Assembly: GCA_030762935.1 (NCBI GenBank)
Contig: CM060896.1
Location: 13,721,001-13,785,000, forward strand
Length of the DNA: 64,000 nt
Direction of reading: 5' to 3'
Source: Hymenopus coronatus
Taxonomy: Eukaryota > Arthropoda > Insecta > Mantodea > Hymenopodidae
The position numbers and the translations under genes were made by a program. Below are positions 11,384 to 22,112 of the stretch, in pieces. The notes below the pieces were generated by a model that saw nothing but the letters and a program-made list of their open reading frames with translations, had not been told where the DNA came from and made no database searches. The first letter of the stretch is position 1, and each line of letters opens with the position of its first letter.

Positions 11384-12210
11384 TATTATGTGTTCCATTC
11401 ACATCTCTGTAACAAATTATTATTAATAAGTTTATTCTTCTACCTACTTCATGCTAATCGAGATAAATATTAGCAGAAACGGTCTTATTACTTAGTTCCT
11501 TACAAGTAGAAGGGAAATAAGGGAATACACTAGGCTAAACCGACAGTCAAATGTTTTAAAATGTGGTTTCTATGGAATTGTAATCCGTTTTTTTGCGTGA
11601 GCAGAAGTTGAAAAGTTCCCGCGTGAAAAATGTATAAATATTTTAAAATTGAAACCAAAAACAAGGAATATCTCAAAAACGATCAACTCGATGAAAAAAT
11701 GCATATAACCTAAATCGTGTGTTTTAAAATGCTCTATATTTTTTGTGTGGTAGGTTTTTTTCCATCTCTTACGGTTTAGCAGTTACGCAAAATTCCTTAA
11801 AATGCATCCAGAATAAACTATTCTTCAGAGGTTATTCGCAGAAAATTCAAAATACACATTTTATTTTGTCACGTAAATATATTTAATATATGTTATTTTA
11901 ATCAAAATCGTTAGACCCATTTTTGAGAAAATCAAAATTTTCGAAAAAAGTTCCATGTAAAGGGTAGTTTGGGGTGGGTGGATTTTTCTCAAAGTCTTCG
12001 TGTCGCATCCCTGGAAGATACCAAACTTAAACTTGTTTTTTTTTTTTTTTTTTTTAAACCGTCTTTCCGTTTTTGAGCTATCGTGTTCACAGACACACAC
12101 ATACGCGGACCTTTTTGTGAAAATGCTTTTTTTGGACCCTAAAACGTATATTTCCGGTGACATCTTGAATTTTACATACGCTATGCACATAGTACGTGCA
12201 GAGAAAGCAA
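11384..12210 (-). mobile_element. HR element, near-complete copy
   Basis: Tail TTATGTGTTCCATTCAC at the left, hairpin CTATGCACATAGTACGTGC at the right. A poly-T run replaces part of the block between the TTAAACTTG and CCGTCTTTCCG motifs near 12038-12055. Confidence 0.88.
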
Positions 12211-12217
12211 AAATATA

Positions 12218-12562
12218 ATATGTTCCATTCATTATGTTTTATCCGAAAGATAAATCTTTTATCCACATCATACTAATCAAGACAAAATGTTCGAAAAGTA
12301 AAGGGTAGTTGAGGTGGGAAGATGTTATTGAAATCCTTCATGTTGCATCCTTGGAAGCTACCGAAATTTAATGGACTTTTTTAGCTCTGCTGCCCACAGA
12401 CATACACACGCACGCGTACAGAATCGGACCTTTTTCTAAACATTTTTTGGGATTCAGGGGAACCCAAAACCTGTATTTCTGGTGAAATCTCGGTATGGTA
12501 TTTAGGGTGCATTGCAATACCTTCCCTATACACTGTCTACATAGTACGTGTAGGGAAAGTAA
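12218..12562 (-). repeat. HR element with large internal deletion
   Basis: The tail starts at 12218 immediately after the hairpin end of the previous copy. The body from about CAAGACAAAATG to AAAGGGTAGTTGAGG is lost. It ends at CACTGTCTACATAGTACGTG, a hairpin with a mutated core. The two minus copies form a tandem hairpin-to-tail junction. Confidence 0.8.
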
Positions 12563-12918
12563 ACATATTTGGATTAAAAACAAGGAATAAGGCTTTGTAA
12601 GAAAAGATGTAGATGAGTGAGAAGGGAAATTCATCTGAGTGCAACACATTTGCTCCTTTTGTCTCTATTCTTTATTTACCGTGTCAAGCTCCCCTCCACA
12701 CACACACACACACGCACACGCACACGCACACGCACATATTCATTCCTGTGAACCGTGAAATACATTCACTATTATTTAAATGCAGTCCATCGATCATGTA
12801 ATTCTTTGACATGTCATGTGTTACCTCATTTTACACAGATACAAATACAGACGATGACTGTATAAACTAAAGTTCTAGTGTTTTACATCCACATGTCTTT
12901 CTCAGCACACTACTATTC
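12563..12918. other. Anonymous DNA with a CA-rich tract
   Basis: Holds an imperfect (CA)n/(CACG)n tract at about 12698-12735. Nothing else is recognisable. Confidence 0.6.
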
Positions 12919-14016
12919 ATTACTTTCTCTACACGTACTATGTATTGAGAAGGTATTTTTGTTGTTTTTATTGTTTCATTTGCATAGCCCTCTTTAACAT
13001 CAATGGTCATATCGGGGGCTTTGACATGTGAAACTGTACGTTTAGAACATTAGGTTAATAAACTTTACATTACTAAACACACGCACATTCACTCTCACAT
13101 ACATACTTCCAGACTCTATGGGGGATAGGGAACAATTCTGGCTAAAGAAAACTTCCCCGCCCCAGCCGGGAATCGAAATCGGGACTTGCGGGTGAGAAGT
13201 CAGCTCGCTGACTACTCGACCACGGAGGCAGTCAGAGAAGGTATTGAATGCACCCTAAAATTCGATAATGAAATGTCACCGGAAATACATATTTTGAGAC
13301 CCACTGAATCCAAAAAAAAAAAAAAAAGAATTAGAAAAGGATTAGCGTGTCTGTCTGTCTGTGGAAAGCATAGCTCAAAAAAGAATTTCGTATTTCAGTT
13401 TAGTATTTCCCAAGGATGCGACACTCAGATTTTCAAGAAAATTCCCACCGTAAATACCCATTACACAGAAAAAGCTTCGAAATTGTTCATTTTATCAAAA
13501 ATGTCTCTTAATGATTTTGATTAAAATATCATATATTAAAGACATTTACATCACAAATAAAATGCATATCTTGAATTTTCTGGGAATAGCCTCTAAAGAC
13601 CTCTTTATTCGGAATTAATTTTTTTGAATTTTGCATAACTGATAAACCGTACCTTACAAATAAACAAAAACGTATTACACAAAATTGTACACCTTCTTAA
13701 AACACATAATTTATGTCATATAGGTTTTTTTTTTTTACAGCTGACCATTTCTGAGATATTCCTTATAATTACTTCTACTTTTCTAACACTGGCCATGCAA
13801 ACAAAGGAATTTCAATCACATAGCAACCAGCTTTTAAAGGATTCGACTCTTACTTTAACCTGTGGTACTCCCTGCTGTTTACAAGGAAGCAAGAAATAAG
13901 TCTATTCCTGCTAATTTTACATGAATTATTAAGTAACTAGAAAAATAATCTTTGTAACAATAATTTGTAACAGAGATGTAAAGAAACTCATGTGAATGGA
14001 ACACATTAGATTTTTT
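12919..14016 (+). mobile_element. HR element interrupted by a SINE
   Basis: The hairpin end starts at 12919, is cut at 12957 by a SINE, and resumes at 13235 with the duplicated GAGAAGGTATT. It runs to a tail CTCATGTGAATGGAACAC and T run at 14016. An A-rich run replaces the usual short A tract near 13313-13326. Confidence 0.88.
12958..13234 (-). mobile_element. tRNA-derived SINE (type E) with 11-bp target-site duplication
   Basis: About 277 bp inserted in the HR hairpin end and flanked by GAGAAGGTATT at 12947-12957 and 13235-13245. On the minus strand it begins with a tRNA-like head: A-box-like GTGGTCGAGTAGTCAGCG, then B box GATTTCGATTCCCGGC. It ends in an A-rich tail (AATAAAAACAACAAA). Pieces of the same family lie at about 20906-20995, 23091-23216 and 27895-28047. 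The duplication supports L1/LINE-type retroposition; the partner LINE is unknown. Confidence 0.88.
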
Positions 14017-14018
14017 CT

Positions 14019-14478
14019 ATTACGTTTGATCAGTTACACAAAATTATGAAAGGTGTTTTCGAATAAATGGAACTTCAAAGTTATTTCCATAAACAAATTA
14101 AAATATACCTACGTTGTAATTGAATGTAAGCTTCTTAAAAATGTATTTTAATCAAAATTATTAGTCATTTTCAGAAAACCGAAAGTTTTGGAAAGAAACA
14201 AAAAAGCGTCCATGTAAAGAGTAGTCTGGGATGGAAGATTTCTTGAAAATCTACGTATCGCATCTTTGGGAGATGCTGAATCCAAATATTAAATTAGTAC
14301 TTATCCGAAATTTTGTTTTTGCATAGAGTATTCATGTAGACACACACACACACAAACTAACCTAATACATAAGTCGTTTTCTAAAAATACTCTTTTGGGA
14401 TTAGGGGGGTCTCAAAACATGTGATTACACTGAAATTTCGGAATAGACCTTTTAGGTGAATTACAATACTTGATCTTC
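14019..14478 (-). repeat. HR fragment, divergent subfamily
   Basis: Starts in the body at TTACGTTTGATCAGTTACAC and carries the TTTTCGAATAAATGGAACTTC variant seen at 5537. The hairpin end has decayed; the match fades after GAATTACAATACTTG. Confidence 0.7.
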
Positions 14479-14512
14479 TTACTGTTAAGTTCGTCGTAAG
14501 GAAGTTAAAAAA

Positions 14513-16233
14513 TATCTTATGCGTTCCTTCACATGAGTTTCTCTACATCTCTGTAATAAATTATTGTTAAAAAACTTACTTTTCTTATCTATTTCATGAG
14601 AATCGAGATAAACTTTAGCAGAAATTGCCCTTATTACTTGGTTCCTTGTAAGTAGAAGGGAAATACAAAATGTACAGGCTAAAGTGATAGTCAAGTCCTT
14701 TAAAAACCGGTCGCTATGTGAAACAGTTGAAATGCCAATCTCTTTGCCTGCCAGGAGCAAACAAACGAGAAACGAGAAGAAAGATGTTTTCCCGTTTGAA
14801 AAAAGTTTAAGTGACCTAAGTTGTAAACAATAATTCAAAATATCTCGAAAATAGTTAATGCTACAAATAAAAGTTTATGACACAAGTAGTGTGTTTTAAT
14901 GACATCTACATGTGTATAGTAAGTTTTTTATATTTCTTACGGTTTGCCAGTTATATAAAGGTCATCTAGAATAAATAGATCTTCAGAGGCTATTCCCAGA
15001 AAATTCAAGATATTCATTTCGTTTGTCATTAAAATATCTTGAACATAAGGTATTTTAATCAAAATCCTTATAGCCATTTTTTAGAAACTCATAATTTTCG
15101 AAAAATGTTCCATGTAAAGGGTAGCTTTGGGTTGCAGACTTCCTTTGAAAATCTTCGTGTCGCATGCTTGGAAGAACCCAAACTTAAATACCAAGTTTGA
15201 TATTTAACGGTCCTTTCGTTTTTGAGTTATTCTGTCCACAGTCACACACACACACCTTTTTACTTTCTCCATACGCACTATGTACATAGTGTATAGAGAA
15301 AGTATTGCACTCCACCCAAAAATTCGATACCGAGATTTCACCGGAAATCTATCACCAATATCCAAAAAAAGGATTTTCACAAAAAGGTGTGTGTGTGTGT
15401 GTCCGTGTGTCTGTGAACACAATAACTCAAAAACGAAAAGTAGGTAAAATACCAAACTTGGTATTTAAGTTTAGTATCTTCCAGGGATGCGACACGAAGA
15501 TTTTGAGAAAAATCCCCCCACTCCCAACTACCCTTTACATGGAACTTTTTTCGAAAATTTTGATTTTCTCAAAAATGGCTCTAACGATTTTGATTAAAAT
15601 ATTGTATAACAAAGATATTTACCTGACAAATAAAATGTATATCTTGAATTTTCTGCGAATAGCCTCTGAAGAGTAGTTTAATCTGAATGAATTTTACTAA
15701 GTTTGAATAACTGCTAAACCGTAAGAGATGGACAAAAACTTGCTACACAAAAAATGTAGAACACATTAAAACACACAATTTATGTTATATACATTTTTTT
15801 CGTGGAGTTCATCGTTTTTGTGACATTCCTTATATTTGGTTTCTGCTATAAAAAACGTATACTTTTCTCATACAGGAACTTGTCAACTCCTATCCATATA
15901 GACAAAGGAACTTCATTGATATATCAACCAGCTTTTGACTATCACTTTAACCTACAGCTGTCCCTTATTTCGCTTCTACTTACAAGGAAGCGAGTAATTA
16001 GACTATTTTTGCTATTTTTTTCTGATTAGCATAAAATAAATAAAAGGATAAGCTTTTTAAGAATAATTTGTTGCAGGGATATGGAGAAAGTCATGTGAAT
16101 GGTACACATAAGATTTTTCTAAAAATGCTTTTCTTGGATTTAGAGGAGCCAAAAACATGTATCTGAGGGGAAATCTCGTATCGAATTTTTCGGTGCATTA
16201 CAATAGCTTCTCTATACACGTGTAGAGAAAGTA
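14513..16233 (-). mobile_element. HR element (host copy) split by a nested HR copy
   Basis: Left part 14513-15261 runs tail to the ACACACACC/TTTTT block; right part 16114-16233 resumes CTAAAAATGCTTTTC..GGAT and ends with a shortened hairpin CTATACACGTGTAGAGAAAG. The two parts join without loss to the standard CCTTTTTCTAAAAATGC order, so the intervening HR copy inserted into this one. Confidence 0.88.
15262..16118 (+). mobile_element. HR element, complete nested copy of a young-looking subfamily
   Basis: Complete copy from ACTTTCTCCATACGCACTATG to GTACACATAAGATTTTT, sitting in another HR copy of opposite orientation. T runs of five bases flank it (15257-15261 and 16114-16118). It shares diagnostic changes with the nested copy at 39802: TTTCTCCATACG, CTCTGAAGAGTAGTTTA, GATATGGAGAAAG and GGTACACAT. 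Nesting and close similarity suggest recent activity of this subfamily. Confidence 0.92.
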
Positions 16234-16617
16234 TTACGTGTAGTAATAAATACTGATAATAAATAATAATAAATAATAAATACTGAAACTGGTGCTTAAA
16301 TACTGTAGAGCATCCCACGAAACAATATCTTTGTTGTGCTAATCGATATACGGTATGAGAGAAAGGTTATACTCCAGCTATAATATCGAGTGTTGGTGTA
16401 TGCAGATACGAAACGAGATCTTGAAAACTCATTTTTGAAGAGCCGTGGGCGCAAATTCCCGTTAAACGCGATGGAAACGTAATTCTCGTTAGCTGCTGGG
16501 AAGAACGCGTTTACCTAAGGCTTCATGTGAAAATAACTTACTTAACATCTGCGGAACTTTCCAATTAGAAAATATATCTAGTGTTTCAGCATCCATTTTA
16601 AATTTCTCTTCTCTCCT
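16234..16617. other. Anonymous AT-rich DNA
   Basis: Includes a short AATAAT-rich run near 16256-16280. Nothing else is recognisable. Confidence 0.6.
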
Positions 16618-16720
16618 TCGATACCGATATTTCACCGGAAATACATGTTTTGAGACCCCCTAAATCCAAAAAGCATTTTTAGAAAAATTCCGTGTATGTG
16701 TGTGTGTCTGTGGGCAGCAC
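16618..16720 (+). repeat. HR fragment, hairpin-side
   Basis: CGATACCGATATTTCACCGG through the short GT tract to TCTGTGGGCAGCA, then cut by a GC-rich SINE-like segment. Confidence 0.75.
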
Positions 16721-17027
16721 TCCATGGTACGACAGTCCACAAGAGACCTAACCCTATCGCCCTTCCGCTGCATCCTCCATCTCGGCCCGAAGGTGTCATG
16801 GGGTGCAGTGCTGGAGGGTGAGACGTGATCAGCGCCTCGAGTCCCTCCCGGCCGGTTAGTGCGGTCTTCTCGATCTGGAGCCGCTACTTTTCCATCAAGT
16901 AGCTGCTCAATTGGCCCCCAGGAACCTCACGAGGCTGAGTGTACCCCAGACCAGGTCTACCAGTGGAGGAAAATTCCCCGAAAATCGACCCAGGTCTCCC
17001 ACTTGGTAAGCAGCCGCGCTAAAGAGA
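16721..17027 (-). mobile_element. GC-rich SINE-like element (type F)
   Basis: On the minus strand this starts near TTAGCGCGGCTGCTTACCAA, with a weak B-box-like CCTGGGTCGATTTTC, and continues as a GC-rich body (CCGGCCGGGAGGGACTC). Composition is sharply different from the HR sequence on each side. I see no clear target-site duplication or A tail, so ends are approximate. Confidence 0.45.
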
Positions 17028-17100
17028 AGATCTTAAATAGCATACGCTTAAGAAATTTACATGATAAAATGTATGTATCTTAAATTTCTGGCTCTAGATT
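17028..17100 (+). repeat. HR body fragment
   Basis: Degenerate copy of the HR body (TTTACATGATAAAATGTATG..TCTTAAATTTCTGG). The same body segment recurs just after the adjacent SINE head, at 17191, so two overlapping HR pieces flank it. Confidence 0.55.
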
Positions 17101-17190
17101 GCGGGCCGCGCCGTGGTCGAGTGGTCAGGCCACTTGTCTCTCAAACGACCGAATGTAAGATTTGTGGTGGACAAAGCGGCATAGGGGAAT
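17101..17190 (+). repeat. tRNA-derived SINE head (type A)
   Basis: GGCCGCGCCGTGGTCGAGTG at 17103 carries an A box (TGGTCGAGTGGTCAGG). The downstream B box is degraded (AACGACCGAATG). The motif TTTGTGGTGGACAAAGCGG matches the longer type A copy at 21263. Confidence 0.7.
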
Positions 17191-17699
17191 GTTTACCTGA
17201 CAAATAAAATGTATATCTTGAATTTTCTGGGAATAGCCTCCGAAGACTACTTTATTCTGGATGAACTTTACGAAATTTTGCATAACTTCTAAACCATAAA
17301 AGATAGATAAAAACTTACCACACAAAAATGTAGATGGCATTAAAACAAACAATTTATGTTATATATATTTTTTTTTTTCGTGGAGTTGATCGTTTTTGAG
17401 ATATTCCTTGTTTTTGGTTTCAACTTTGAAAAGCTTATACTTTTCTCATACAGGAATTTGTCAACTCGTGTCCATACAAACAAAGGAACTTTAGTCGCAT
17501 AGTAACCAATTTTTGACTATCACTTTAACCTATGGTACTCTCTTATTTCGCTTCTACTTACAAGAAAGCAAGTAATAAGACTATTTCTGTTATTTGTTTT
17601 TTCGATTAGCATGAAGTAAATACCAGCATAAACTTTTTAACACTAATTTATTGCAGTAATGTAGAGAAAGTCATGTGAACGGAACATATCAGAGTTTTT
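17191..17699 (+). repeat. HR element, tail-side half
   Basis: Runs from GTTTACCTGACAAATAAAATG to a complete tail GTAGAGAAAGTCATGTGAAC..GAGTTTTT. The hairpin half is absent. Confidence 0.85.
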
Positions 17700-18179
17700 A
17701 TTTTATATCATTTCTGTTGTAATAACTATTTGTGTTTATGTTAGAGGAGCCAACATCTTATATCTCAAATGCTAATGCATTTCATGATTTTACTAACTAA
17801 GGCCTGTATAGAATAAATGCTGATCTGCTAAAAATAAAATGAGAAAAGCAAACTTTGGGTGAAATGCCTACCATTGTAGGTGACAGAGAAAATTTAAAAT
17901 TAATTTTTAGGCAATTTTTTGTAATTTAGTCAGCCCTTTTCTCTGCATTCTGCAGTGTCATATAGGAAACAAAAATATATTATCAACATTTTTAAAAATA
18001 ATGTTGGATAGTTTTATAAATTCTAATTAGTTATCCTCAATCAAAAATAATTTGAAATAATGTCGTTTATACTTATGTAAGTATAGGAAGGTTACTTTGC
18101 TGACTTTGCCGTTGCAGAATATATATTCATTGGTCGTCGTGTTGTATGTTACATGTACAAGATACATTTGTATGCATGT
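17700..18179. other. Anonymous AT-rich DNA
   Basis: Upstream flank of the GC-rich promoter-like island. No repeat or ORF recognised. Confidence 0.6.
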
Positions 18180-18199
18180 TTATTTGAAGGAATCTGTAG

Positions 18200-18300
18200 G
18201 AATGCGAGACCGCACCTTGTGACGTCACAGAGCACGTGACCCTTCTCCCCCGCCCGCCCCCGAGCTGTGTATAAAGCGAGGGGGTTCATCTGGGCCGCTC
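18200..18300 (+). promoter_or_regulatory. Promoter-like GC-rich island with CRE, E-box, GC box and TATA box
   Basis: In about 60 bases the sequence has a perfect CRE palindrome TGACGTCA (18220-18227), an E-box CACGTG (18233-18238), GC-box-like CCCGCCCGCCCCCG (about 18249-18262) and TATAAA (18270-18275). This is the order and spacing of an animal RNA polymerase II promoter, predicting a start near 18300 on the + strand. The GC content contrasts with the flanks. It could be a host gene promoter or an LTR of a retroelement; neither a coding exon nor LTR ends could be confirmed. Confidence 0.55.
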
Positions 18301-18464
18301 CCCATTTTAGGCCGCTACGCAGTGAAAGTAAGTTGTACTTGTGCGGGCAGCGTCAGTGTTTTGTTACAGCAGCAGAAGCAGAGCAACACAAAGTGAGTCA
18401 ACTGTTTTCCTCTACTACCCGCGCTAATGCGGTTAACAGCGCAACCTTATACCTATTTCAGTAA
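18301..18464 (+). other. Candidate untranslated first exon with splice-donor-like sites
   Basis: Downstream of the TATA box lie two donor-like sites, AAA|GTAAGT (GT at 18328) and AAA|GTGAGT (GT at 18393), and an acceptor-like pyrimidine stretch ending TTTCAG (18456-18461). No open frame with a recognisable protein follows within 300 bases, so the coding part, if any, lies farther downstream or does not exist. This depends on the promoter call. Confidence 0.3.
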
Positions 18465-18739
18465 CTCCAAGCCAATATTCAATTGCGCTGCATACAAAAT
18501 ATTCCTTTTCGTTTTCTTTAGGCAATTTACACCAAAACCACTAAATATTTTAACGTTTCAGAAACCATAACGCCGGAACTAGGGAGTAGCTATGATACAG
18601 ATTCATAGAATTTCTTTTTTCTGATCCTTGTTATAACATTTAAGTAAAATTAAGCTATTTTACTTCTACGAATGTGTTTATATTTTCATGATGCAAAATG
18701 CACGCTTAAACTTATCTATATATTGTATACTACCAAAAA
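18465..18739. other. No recognisable feature
   Basis: AT-rich stretch following the promoter-like island. Confidence 0.6.
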
Positions 18740-19504
18740 ATCTTGTGTGTTCCATTCACATGACTTTCTCTACATCGCTGTGGCAAATTATTGTTAAAAA
18801 GCGCATTCTGCTTAAGATAATCGAGATAAACATTAGCAGAATTTGTCTTAATTACTTGCTTTCTTGTAAGTAGAAGGGAAATAATGGAATACACTAGGCT
18901 AATCTTTTAAAAACGGGTTGAAATCCGTTTCTATGCAGTACCAGGAGTTTACAGTTTTTCATGTGAAAAAAGCTTAAGTATGTTAAATCTGAAACAAATA
19001 ACAGGAATATCTCAGAAAGTGTACATTCTAGAAAAAAAAAACGTATATGATATAAATTGTGTGTTTTAGTGATCTACTTTTTTGTGAAGTAAACTTTTGT
19101 ATTACTCTTACGGTTTACCAGTTACGCAAAATTCAGTAAAATTCGTTCAGAATAAAGAGTTTTAAGAGGTTATATCCAAATATAATTTTATTTGCAATAT
19201 AAATGTCTTTAATATACGACATTTTAATCAAAACCGCAAGAGATTTTTCTCAAAATATTTGTGTCGCATCCCTGGAAGATACTAAAGTTAAATGCCAAGT
19301 TTGGTATTTTACCGACTTTTCGTTTTTGAGTTATCGTGTTCACAGACATACACACCTACACACTGACTTTTTTCTAAGAATGATTCTTTATGATAAAGGA
19401 GACCTTAAAATGTGTATTTCCGGTGAAATCTCGGTATCGAAGTTTTGGATGGAATGTAATATCTTCTGCATACACTATGTATATAGTACATATAGAAAAA
19501 GTAC
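18740..19504 (-). mobile_element. HR element, near-complete copy
   Basis: Tail TCTTGTGTGTTCCATTCAC on the left, hairpin ACACTATGTATATAGTACATA on the right. Part of the middle body is deleted (after ATATAATTTTATTTGC and around ACCGCAAGAGATTTTT). Confidence 0.87.
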
Positions 19505-19829
19505 AAAATTATAATTAATTATAGTTTACCGAAGTAATATTTTAAAACTTCCTGACTGAAAGCAAGGTCGTTTTCGATAACACATCCTCCGGGAGGAGAA
19601 ACGAAAAGACTGTTAATACCAAACATGCCATTCAAGTTATTTTGTTCCAGTACTTCCTAAGCTCCGCCTATTCTTTTTGGTTTGAATTTTTCATTTTAAT
19701 TCAAAATGAAAACTTTGTTAATATTTACGTTTAAAATACCTCATTATTGTTATGTCTCTTGACGCTGTTGAGTTAAATAGCTAGTTTAGTGCCAAAATAA
19801 AACAGTTTTATGGGAAATTTTAAAATGGT
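19505..19829. other. Anonymous AT-rich DNA
   Basis: No repeat or coding motif recognised. Confidence 0.55.
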
Positions 19830-20108
19830 TTTAGATCGCATTAAAGCACACAATTTATCAAACTTCAATAGAACAACCATTTCTGAAATTGTTTGTCATT
19901 AGTCTGGCTTTTCATATGCTTGTATATATTTTTTCAAACGCTATTTCTGGCCATGCAAGTAGCATAGAATTTAAGTAATTTCATAACGATCGCTTTTTTT
20001 AAAATCTTGATTATTTCTTTAGTTCTTTGTATACCCAAAGTAATATGTGCAAATGTAAAGGAAAAAAATTGTGAAAATCATGTGAGCGGAATACATCAGA
20101 GCTTTTTT
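19830..20108 (+). repeat. HR tail, old divergent copy
   Basis: TTAGATCGCATTAAAGCACAC through to AAATCATGTGAGCGGAATAC and ATCAGAGCTTTTTT follows HR order with heavy divergence. Confidence 0.55.
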
Positions 20109-20518
20109 TAAAGTGGTGTTGCGTTTCTGTAGTTTCTCGTAATGTAGTGGAAAGAGTATGGAATTTCAAGGATGTAGCAATCAGTTTTTGAATGTTGACT
20201 ATTTCTGTTACATGTATACGAACGAGGAAATGTATAAGGAAGCATTTATGCAAATGTTTACCTCGATTGGCTTATATGTCGACAGAAGAATAAGCAATAA
20301 AGGTAAAAATCTCGTTCACGCCTAATATATTAACTCCTCATATCGCAATTGAGGTAATCTACCCCGCACTCAAGTATATTACAAAGCAATAAAATTAAGT
20401 TTAAGTAAAATATAAATAAATTTAAGTCGGAACCAATAAAAATTTATAGAATAAGTTGTAGAAGCTATATAATCATAAAGATTGTGCGTAGAGAAAGTCA
20501 GGTAAATGTAACATTTTT
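20109..20518 (+). repeat. HR tail, very old divergent copy
   Basis: Weak match to the HR tail order (GATGTAGCAATCAGTTTTTG, then AGAAGAATAAGC, then GTAGAGAAAGTCAGGTAAAT). About 120 bases of unrelated AT-rich sequence interrupts it. Confidence 0.4.
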
Positions 20519-20779
20519 CAAGTATTTTTAAATGGGTTTTTACTGTAAATTGCTTCTATAGTAGTGGGTTTTAAAATATTAGATACAATATTATTGCAAA
20601 TTATGTATATTTCGAAAATGTACACTTGGCTAAAATGGAGTAAATAACTTTTCAAAATCTTTGACATATGGATAAAGCAAGATTATAATTTCCTTGTAAG
20701 AAAACAGATGTTCACTGGCCTGCTTAGAAGAAAGTGCTATTCATTCCTAAGCAGGTGTTTTCAGTTTGCTGTGTTGTGG

Positions 20780-20905
20780 AGACACCCTGGTGAGTTTGTT
20801 TCACGCTATGCAGCGCAGGTGAAGAAGTTGCTGTAAGTTCACGGCGATCTCTCTATTTTGTTCCGCTCTAACAGCCTTGTGCTGCGGAACTATTGCAAAT
20901 GTTAA
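20780..20905. repeat. Anonymous segment shared with 22960-23090
   Basis: CGCTATGCAGCGCAGGTGAA, CACGGCGATCTCTCTAT and GGAACTATTGCAAATGT recur in the same order about 2.2 kb downstream, each followed by a type E SINE piece and the same retrotransposon fragment. Confidence 0.75.
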
Positions 20906-20995
20906 CTCGTGCATTGGCGTTTATTTCTTTGGGTTTTATCACACTTGCAGACTCCTACAAGGATCGGGATAAACTTAGCTAGAGTTCCTCGGTCA
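20906..20995 (-). repeat. SINE type E fragment
   Basis: CACTTGCAGACTCCTACAAG and GGGATAAACTTAGCTAGAG match the body of the type E SINE; the tRNA-like head is absent. Confidence 0.55.
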
Positions 20996-21163
20996 CTGGG
21001 AAGGCGTGGAAAGCGTTGCAATTCGTAATGTGGGCTTTAAAAGGCAGAAATGCAAAGTCGCGAAATTTAGCATACACATCCTTACTTCGACAAATATTAG
21101 AAAATAGTGCTGCATGCCGGGATCCGTATTGGGTTGGACAAACTGGTACTCGAGACAGTTAAA
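20996..21163 (+). pseudogene. Non-LTR retrotransposon reverse-transcriptase C-terminal fragment, copy 1
   Basis: In frame from 21070 to 21159 the + strand reads AYTSLLRQILENSAACRDPY then WVGQTGTRD. This corresponds to the conserved LVRP-x-LEYA-x-VWDPY segment found after the RT core in CR1/Jockey-type non-LTR elements. Only about 30 residues survive before an HR copy begins at 21168. Same family as 23217-23760 but more decayed. Confidence 0.65.
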
Positions 21164-21167
21164 AAAA

Positions 21168-22104
21168 ATGTTATGTGTTACATTCACATGACTTTCTCTA
21201 CATCTCTGCAACAAATTATTGTTAAAAAGCTTATGCTTCTATTTACTTCATTCTAATCGAGAGGCCCACGCCGTGGCCGAGTGGTTACACCACTCTCCTC
21301 TCACCTTGGGCCGGGTTCGATCCCAAGCAACTGTATGTGAGAATTGTGGTGGACAAAGCGGGGGCAGGGGCGGGTTTTCTCCGGGTTCACCGGCCCCCGC
21401 ATCGCATTCCACCGGTGCTTCATCATCATTCCATGAATCACCAGTTTCATCGCCTGCGGTGCCACAAGTAGTATGGATAGGAGTTGACAAATTCCTGTAT
21501 GAGCAAAGTATAAGTTTTTCATAGCTGAAAACAAACACAAGGGATATTTTAAAAACGATCATCTACAAGAATATATATAAATTGTGTGTTTTAATGTGCT
21601 CCCTATTTTCTGTGTGGTAAGTTTTTGTCCATCTCTTACGGTTTAGCAGTTCTGCAAAAATCCGTAAAATTCATCCAGAATAAAGTAGTCTTCAGAGACT
21701 ATTCCCAGAAAATTCAAGATATAAATTTTATTTGTCAAGTAAATTTCTTAAATTTACGATATTTTAATCAAAATCTTTCGAGCCATTTTTAAGAAAATCA
21801 AAATTTTCGAAATTGTTTCGATGTAAAGGGTAATTTGGGGTGGGGGGATTTTCTTGAAAATCTTCGCGTCGCATCCTTGGAAGATACCAAACTTAAATAC
21901 CAAGTTTGGTTTTTAATGGTGTTTTCATTTTTGAGCTATGCTGTCTACAGGCACACTCAATCAGAATCACTCGGAAATGTTGCTAAAAATGCTTTTTTTG
22001 GATTCAGGGGGTCTGAAAACATATATTTCCGATGAAATCTCGGTATCGAATTTTTGGGCGCAAAACAATACCTTCTCTATACACATAGTACGTACAGAGA
22101 AAGT
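21168..22104 (-). mobile_element. HR element interrupted by a type A SINE
   Basis: Tail TTATGTGTTACATTCAC begins right after the retrotransposon fragment. The copy is interrupted at 21263-21471, where about 120 bases of HR tail are also lost, and ends with a hairpin lacking most of its core (TATACACATAGTACGTACAG). Confidence 0.87.
21263..21471 (+). mobile_element. tRNA-derived SINE, type A
   Basis: The head has A box TGGCCGAGTGGTTACACC and B box CCGGGTTCGATCCCAAG, a good match to the pol III GGTTCGANTCC consensus. The body has TTGTGGTGGACAAAGCGGG and CACCGGCCCCCGCATCGCAT. There is no A tail or duplication; the HR host lost about 120 bases here, so an insertion plus deletion or template switch is likely. 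Related copies are at 17101 (+), 27716 (-) and, more distantly, 33565 (+). Confidence 0.82.
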
Positions 22105-22112
22105 GAAAATTC

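Noticed and set aside
10985..11398. The 137-codon minus-strand frame as a gene
   Set aside because: No family motif, no promoter or splice signals, and its start lies in the adjoining HR tail.
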